The position numbers and the translations under genes are program-made. Under the pieces are notes generated by a model. The model did no database searches, was not told the origin of the DNA, and saw nothing but the letters and a program-made list of their open reading frames with translations. DNA of 9,266 nucleotides from Pseudomonadota bacterium. GTDB lineage: Bacteria; Pseudomonadota; Alphaproteobacteria; Rhizobiales; Hyphomicrobiaceae. Of the stretch, positions 6,584-9,266 are shown piece by piece (position 1 is the first letter of the stretch; each line of letters starts with the position of its first letter). The DNA lies in NCBI GenBank assembly GCA_023426855.1, contig JAEZBU010000277.1, positions 1-9,266 of the forward strand, written 5' to 3'.

Positions 6584-7039
6584 GTGACTGTCCGCGTTCA
6601 GCACGAGGATTTCGACGTCGGCGCTGAAGTCGCCAGGCTCACCGCCGGACGCACGGACATCGGCGCGGTGGTGACGTTCACCGGATGCGTGCGCGGGGAG
6701 GCCAAGGGCAAGCCAATCACATCGATGACGCTGGAGCACTACCCCGGCATGACGGAAGTCGAGCTGGCGCGCATCGCCGCCGAAGCGGGCGAACGCTGGC
6801 CGCTGCAGGCGAGCCTCATCGTGCACCGTGTTGGCGAGTTGAAGCCAGGCGACAATATCGTCCTGGTCATCACGGCGTCCGCGCATCGGCAAGCCGCCTT
6901 CGACGCCGCCAATTTCCTGATGGACTACCTGAAGACCAGCGCGCCGTTCTGGAAGAAGGAAACCGGCACGGACGGCGAGGGCACGTGGGTCGATGCCCGC
7001 GATGCCGACGACACCGCCATGCGGAGATGGCAGCGGTAG
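6584..7039 (+). CDS. moaE: Molybdopterin synthase catalytic subunit
   Basis: The 151-residue protein is the large subunit of molybdopterin synthase, which inserts two sulfurs into cyclic pyranopterin monophosphate to give molybdopterin. Family marks are TFTGCVRG (31-38, with Arg37), LEHYPGM (50-56), the HRVGELKPGD segment (81-90), and YLKTSAPFWKKE (115-126). Lys117 and Lys124 keep the 7-residue spacing of catalytic Lys119 and Lys126 in E. coli MoaE. It starts at a GTG four bases after the moaD stop, with a strong GGAGG upstream. It converges on the methyltransferase gene with only two bases between the two stop codons. Confidence 0.96.
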   Translation: MTVRVQHEDFDVGAEVARLTAGRTDIGAVVTFTGCVRGEAKGKPITSMTLEHYPGMTEVELARIAAEAGERWPLQASLIVHRVGELKPGDNIVLVITASAHRQAAFDAANFLMDYLKTSAPFWKKETGTDGEGTWVDARDADDTAMRRWQR

Positions 7040-7041
7040 GC

Positions 7042-7674
7042 TCAGTCCCGCTGCTGCGCCAGCCATATCGTATGGCCGCCACAATCGGGATCTTCCGCAG
7101 TATGCGCGACAACCGCGAAACCGTTATCGGCGAGCAGGCGTGTATACTCTTCCGGTGCTAGACTGCCGTGATACAGCGGATCGCCGCGATAGGACCCAAT
7201 GGCCTCGCCGTGTGACGGGCCGCTGGTGAACATCAGCGCGGCACCGGGCGCGGCGTGCTGGCGGAACAGCGGGAACATCGCGCGCTGGTCGGCGGGCGTC
7301 AGATGGAAGAAGCTGTCCCAGGCGATCAGACCGTTGAACTGCCGGCCCAGCGCCAGCTTGCGCATGTCGCCGACGAACCAATCGTGGGTCGGAAAGCGCG
7401 CGCGGCATAGATCGATCAGCGTCGGCGCGGCGTCGATGCCCGTCACCTTTCGGCCTTGGGAAATCAGATATTGCGCAATCGGCTCGCCACTGCCGCAGCC
7501 GATATCCAGCACCGACGCGCCGGCCCCACCCGTCAGCTCCAGGAAATGGTCGAGCCAGGTCTTCTCGAACAGATTCCGACCGCGATCGCCATCCCAGGCC
7601 TGTGCATGCTTTTCGTAATGACCGATGATGCGATCGGCCAAGGCGTCGCTGTCTGACGTATCCCGCGCGCTCAT
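7042..7674 (-). CDS. Class I SAM-dependent methyltransferase, substrate unknown
   Basis: The 210-residue protein shows the Rossmann-like SAM-binding core: motif I VLDIGCGSGE (55-64), the acidic end of strand 2 at Asp81 in VTGIDAA, GDM (102-104) for the adenine contact, and GLIAWDSFFHL (115-125) as the motif IV strand. The rest (AAPGAALMFTSG, and a C-terminal HTIWLAQQ strand) fits a small-molecule or general class I enzyme. Nothing in the sequence fixes the substrate. The ATG at 7674 overlaps the gntK stop as ATGA, a common sign of translational coupling. An ATG three codons earlier is possible. As last gene of gnd-gntK-methyltransferase it may act on a sugar-related or unrelated metabolite; the operon only suggests co-expression. 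Confidence 0.88.
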   Translation of the reverse strand: MSARDTSDSDALADRIIGHYEKHAQAWDGDRGRNLFEKTWLDHFLELTGGAGASVLDIGCGSGEPIAQYLISQGRKVTGIDAAPTLIDLCRARFPTHDWFVGDMRKLALGRQFNGLIAWDSFFHLTPADQRAMFPLFRQHAAPGAALMFTSGPSHGEAIGSYRGDPLYHGSLAPEEYTRLLADNGFAVVAHTAEDPDCGGHTIWLAQQRD

Positions 7675-8216
7675 TCCCGCCATCCGCTGCCGTAACGCGC
7701 CATGTCGGCGAGGATGTATTCGACCACCCGGCGCGGCGACAGCTCGATCGGCGCCACGATCGGCCATTCGTCCGGATCGGGTTCCTCCAGCGCATCGAAC
7801 TGGCTTTGCAGCAACGAGGTCGGCATGAAATGATCCGTGCGCCGCGCCATCCTGTTGGCGATCAGCGGCATCTCGCCCCTGAGGTAGACGAGGCGCACAT
7901 CCGACCGACCGTCGAGCAGAACACGGCGATATTTCCGCTTCAGAGCCGAGCAGGAGACGACGCCCGGATCGCCGTTGGCGCGGCGTTCGTCGATCCAGGC
8001 CGCGATGGCAGCGAGCCACGGCCAGCGGTCCTCATCGGTCAACGGCGTGCCGCTGCTCATCTTGGCGATGTTGGCGGGCGGATGGAAACTGTCGGCATCG
8101 CGAAACGGCCAGCCGAGCTCAGCCGCGAGACTTTCGCCCGTGGTGCTCTTTCCGCATCCCGCAACACCCATCACGAGAATGGCGGAGGGCAGGTGCTGAA
8201 AGGCGTCGTCGCTCAT
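7671..8216 (-). CDS. gntK: Gluconokinase
   Basis: The 181-residue P-loop kinase phosphorylates D-gluconate to 6-phosphogluconate with ATP. The Walker A motif GVAGCGKST is at 17-25. The family-specific segments RDADSFHPPANIAKM (39-53), GTPLTDEDRWPWL (56-68) and VSCSALKRKYRRVLL (87-101) follow, so this is GntK/IdnK and not shikimate kinase. The ATG at 8216 (MSDDAF) was chosen because it lies four bases after the gnd stop and has AAGAAGGG, from the last gnd codons, as ribosome binding site. A longer start at 8255 would overlap gnd. Its product is the substrate of the enzyme encoded just upstream. Confidence 0.95.
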   Translation of the reverse strand: MSDDAFQHLPSAILVMGVAGCGKSTTGESLAAELGWPFRDADSFHPPANIAKMSSGTPLTDEDRWPWLAAIAAWIDERRANGDPGVVSCSALKRKYRRVLLDGRSDVRLVYLRGEMPLIANRMARRTDHFMPTSLLQSQFDALEEPDPDEWPIVAPIELSPRRVVEYILADMARYGSGWRE

Positions 8217-8220
8217 CTGC

Positions 8221-9204
8221 TCAGCCCTTCTTAACCGGCTCCACGTGGCCGCCAAAACCCTTGCGCATGGCCGATAGGACCTTCTCGGCGTAAGTATGAT
8301 CCTGCCGCGAGCGGAAACGCGTATAGAGCGCCGACGTCAGCACCTCGGCTGGCACCGCTTCCTCGATGGCCGCCTGCACCGTCCAGCGGCCTTCGCCGGA
8401 ATCATCCACGTGGCCAGAGAACTCGGCCAGCTCCGGATCGGCGGCCAGCGCCGTCGCGGTGAGATCGAGCAGCCAGGACGTGACCACACTGCCGCGCCGC
8501 CAGACCTCGGCGATATCGGCAACATCGAGATCGAGCCGCAGATCTTCCGGCAGACGTTCCGATCCGGCATGGCGCAGAATGTCGAAACCTTCCGCCATCG
8601 CCTGCATCATGCCGTACTCGATGCCGTTGTGGATCATCTTGACGAAATGGCCGGCACCGTTCGGGCCGGCGTGCAGATAGCCCTGTTCCGCGCGTGGATC
8701 ACGGGATTCACGGCCCGGCGTGCGCTCGATGCTGCCAATGCCAGGAGCCAGCGCTGCGAAAATCGGATCGAGGCGTTCCACCACCGGCTTGTCGCCACCG
8801 ATCATCAGACAATAGCCGCGCTCCAGGCCCCAAACGCCGCCGGAGGTGCCGACGTCGAGATAGGTCAGGCCCTTTTCGCGCAGCACGCGGGCGCGAGCGA
8901 CGTCGTCTTTCCAGAACGTATTGCCGCCGTCGATGATGGTATCGCCAGGGGAAAGCAGGGTTGAAAGCTGGTCGATGGCGTCCTGGGTCGCCTTGCCGGC
9001 TGGCAGCATCACCCACACGGCGCGCGGCGCCTTCAGAGCCGACACCAACTGAGGCAGATCGCCGGCGACCGTGGCGCCTTCAGCCGCGAGCTTCCCGCCC
9101 GGTGCCGGATCGCGATCCCACACCACGCAGTCGTGCCCGCGCTGCATCAGCCGCCTGACGATGTTGGCCCCCATGCGGCCGAGACCAACCATGCCAAGCT
9201 GCAT
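8221..9204 (-). CDS. gnd: Decarboxylating 6-phosphogluconate dehydrogenase, short form
   Basis: The 327-residue enzyme oxidises 6-phosphogluconate to ribulose 5-phosphate and CO2. It matches the short (YqeC/GndA-like) class of about 300-330 residues, not the 470-residue E. coli type. Seen in order: dinucleotide fold GLGRMG (7-12), MLPAG (66-70), IIDGGNTFWKDD (90-101), DVGTSGGVWGLERG (117-130), and the catalytic stretch GHFVKMIHNGIEYGMMQ (185-201) with Lys189, His192, Asn193 and Glu196. The second strand ends VVWDRDP, with Asp30 where NADP-specific enzymes have Asn before Arg-Thr/Ser; this suggests NAD preference (inference). The ATG at 9204 was chosen because AGGAGG lies four bases upstream and the protein begins at the Rossmann strand. 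The upstream TTG at 9255 would add a meaningless leader over that site. It heads the gnd-gntK-methyltransferase unit. Confidence 0.95.
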   Translation of the reverse strand: MQLGMVGLGRMGANIVRRLMQRGHDCVVWDRDPAPGGKLAAEGATVAGDLPQLVSALKAPRAVWVMLPAGKATQDAIDQLSTLLSPGDTIIDGGNTFWKDDVARARVLREKGLTYLDVGTSGGVWGLERGYCLMIGGDKPVVERLDPIFAALAPGIGSIERTPGRESRDPRAEQGYLHAGPNGAGHFVKMIHNGIEYGMMQAMAEGFDILRHAGSERLPEDLRLDLDVADIAEVWRRGSVVTSWLLDLTATALAADPELAEFSGHVDDSGEGRWTVQAAIEEAVPAEVLTSALYTRFRSRQDHTYAEKVLSAMRKGFGGHVEPVKKG

Positions 9205-9208
9205 TCGT

Positions 9209-9214
9209 CCTCCT
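9209..9214 (-). promoter_or_regulatory. Strong ribosome binding site of gnd
   Basis: On the minus strand AGGAGG lies four bases before the ATG at 9204, inside the longer purine run GAGGAGGA. It fixes the gnd start and excludes the longer frame beginning at 9255. Confidence 0.75.
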
Positions 9215-9233
9215 CGCGGGCTTCGCGGCCAGC

Positions 9234-9266
9234 TTATCGATTGATGAGATCCCAATAGTCGCCGCG
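9234..9266 (-). CDS. Possible C-terminal tail of an upstream gene (partial)
   Basis: On the minus strand a frame enters from the window edge and reads RGDYWDLINR followed by TAA, ending 29 bases before the gnd start. The GC-rich third positions of its first codons look coding, and the short gap would fit an operon with gnd. Ten codons are too few to identify a product and the open frame could be chance. A sugar-phosphate enzyme gene would be a reasonable neighbour, but this is only a guess from context. Confidence 0.35.
   Translation of the reverse strand, partial: RGDYWDLINR

Noticed and set aside
7042..8019. Longer 325-codon version of the methyltransferase frame, as if fused to an extra N-terminal domain
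   Set aside because: The extra part is out-of-frame gntK sequence with a biased Arg/Gly composition. The ATG at 7674, overlapping the gntK stop, gives a normal-sized methyltransferase.

Overview
The window is a compact, GC-rich bacterial chromosome segment, almost certainly from an alphaproteobacterium. The support is the gene content and order: pgsA-moaD-moaE in a row, a eukaryote-like homodimeric NADP isocitrate dehydrogenase of about 404 residues, a short-form decarboxylating 6-phosphogluconate dehydrogenase, and Tat-type secretory proteins. Nine complete protein genes and one 5'-truncated gene are supported. One further 3' gene tail at the right edge is possible. I see no rRNA, tRNA, CRISPR array, insertion sequence, integrase or phage gene, and no gene-free stretch longer than about 230 bases.

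Layout from left to right. (1) Positions 1-1597, plus strand: a secreted six-bladed Kelch propeller protein whose start lies off the left edge, followed 4 bases later by a small Tat-exported protein of unknown function. (2) Positions 1587-5558, minus strand: a GDPD-family phosphodiesterase, isocitrate dehydrogenase (icd) and an FAD-linked oxidoreductase of the D-2-hydroxyglutarate/D-lactate dehydrogenase family. icd has a hairpin terminator. The 228-base gap upstream of icd holds a candidate promoter and a pair of 11-base direct repeats exactly 22 bases apart. (3) Positions 5713-7039, plus strand: pgsA (phosphatidylglycerophosphate synthase), moaD and moaE (the two molybdopterin synthase subunits), tightly packed as an operon. 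(4) Positions 7042-9204, minus strand: gnd, gntK and a class I SAM-dependent methyltransferase, read in that order with 4-base spacing and then a 4-base overlap. The end of another minus-strand gene may enter at 9234-9266.

How the genes fit together. gntK makes 6-phosphogluconate from gluconate and gnd decarboxylates it to ribulose 5-phosphate, so this pair feeds gluconate into the pentose phosphate pathway. icd makes 2-oxoglutarate, and its neighbour may oxidise D-2-hydroxyglutarate back to 2-oxoglutarate, a plausible metabolite-repair pairing. MoaD and MoaE form one enzyme of molybdenum cofactor synthesis; pgsA belongs to membrane lipid synthesis and probably shares only the transcript.

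Most of the window is ordinary core metabolism. The least explained parts are the Kelch/Tat-protein pair at the left edge, the methyltransferase locked into the gluconate operon, the GDPD with a substituted metal-ligand position, and the repeats upstream of icd. I found no convincing evidence of a wholly new system.
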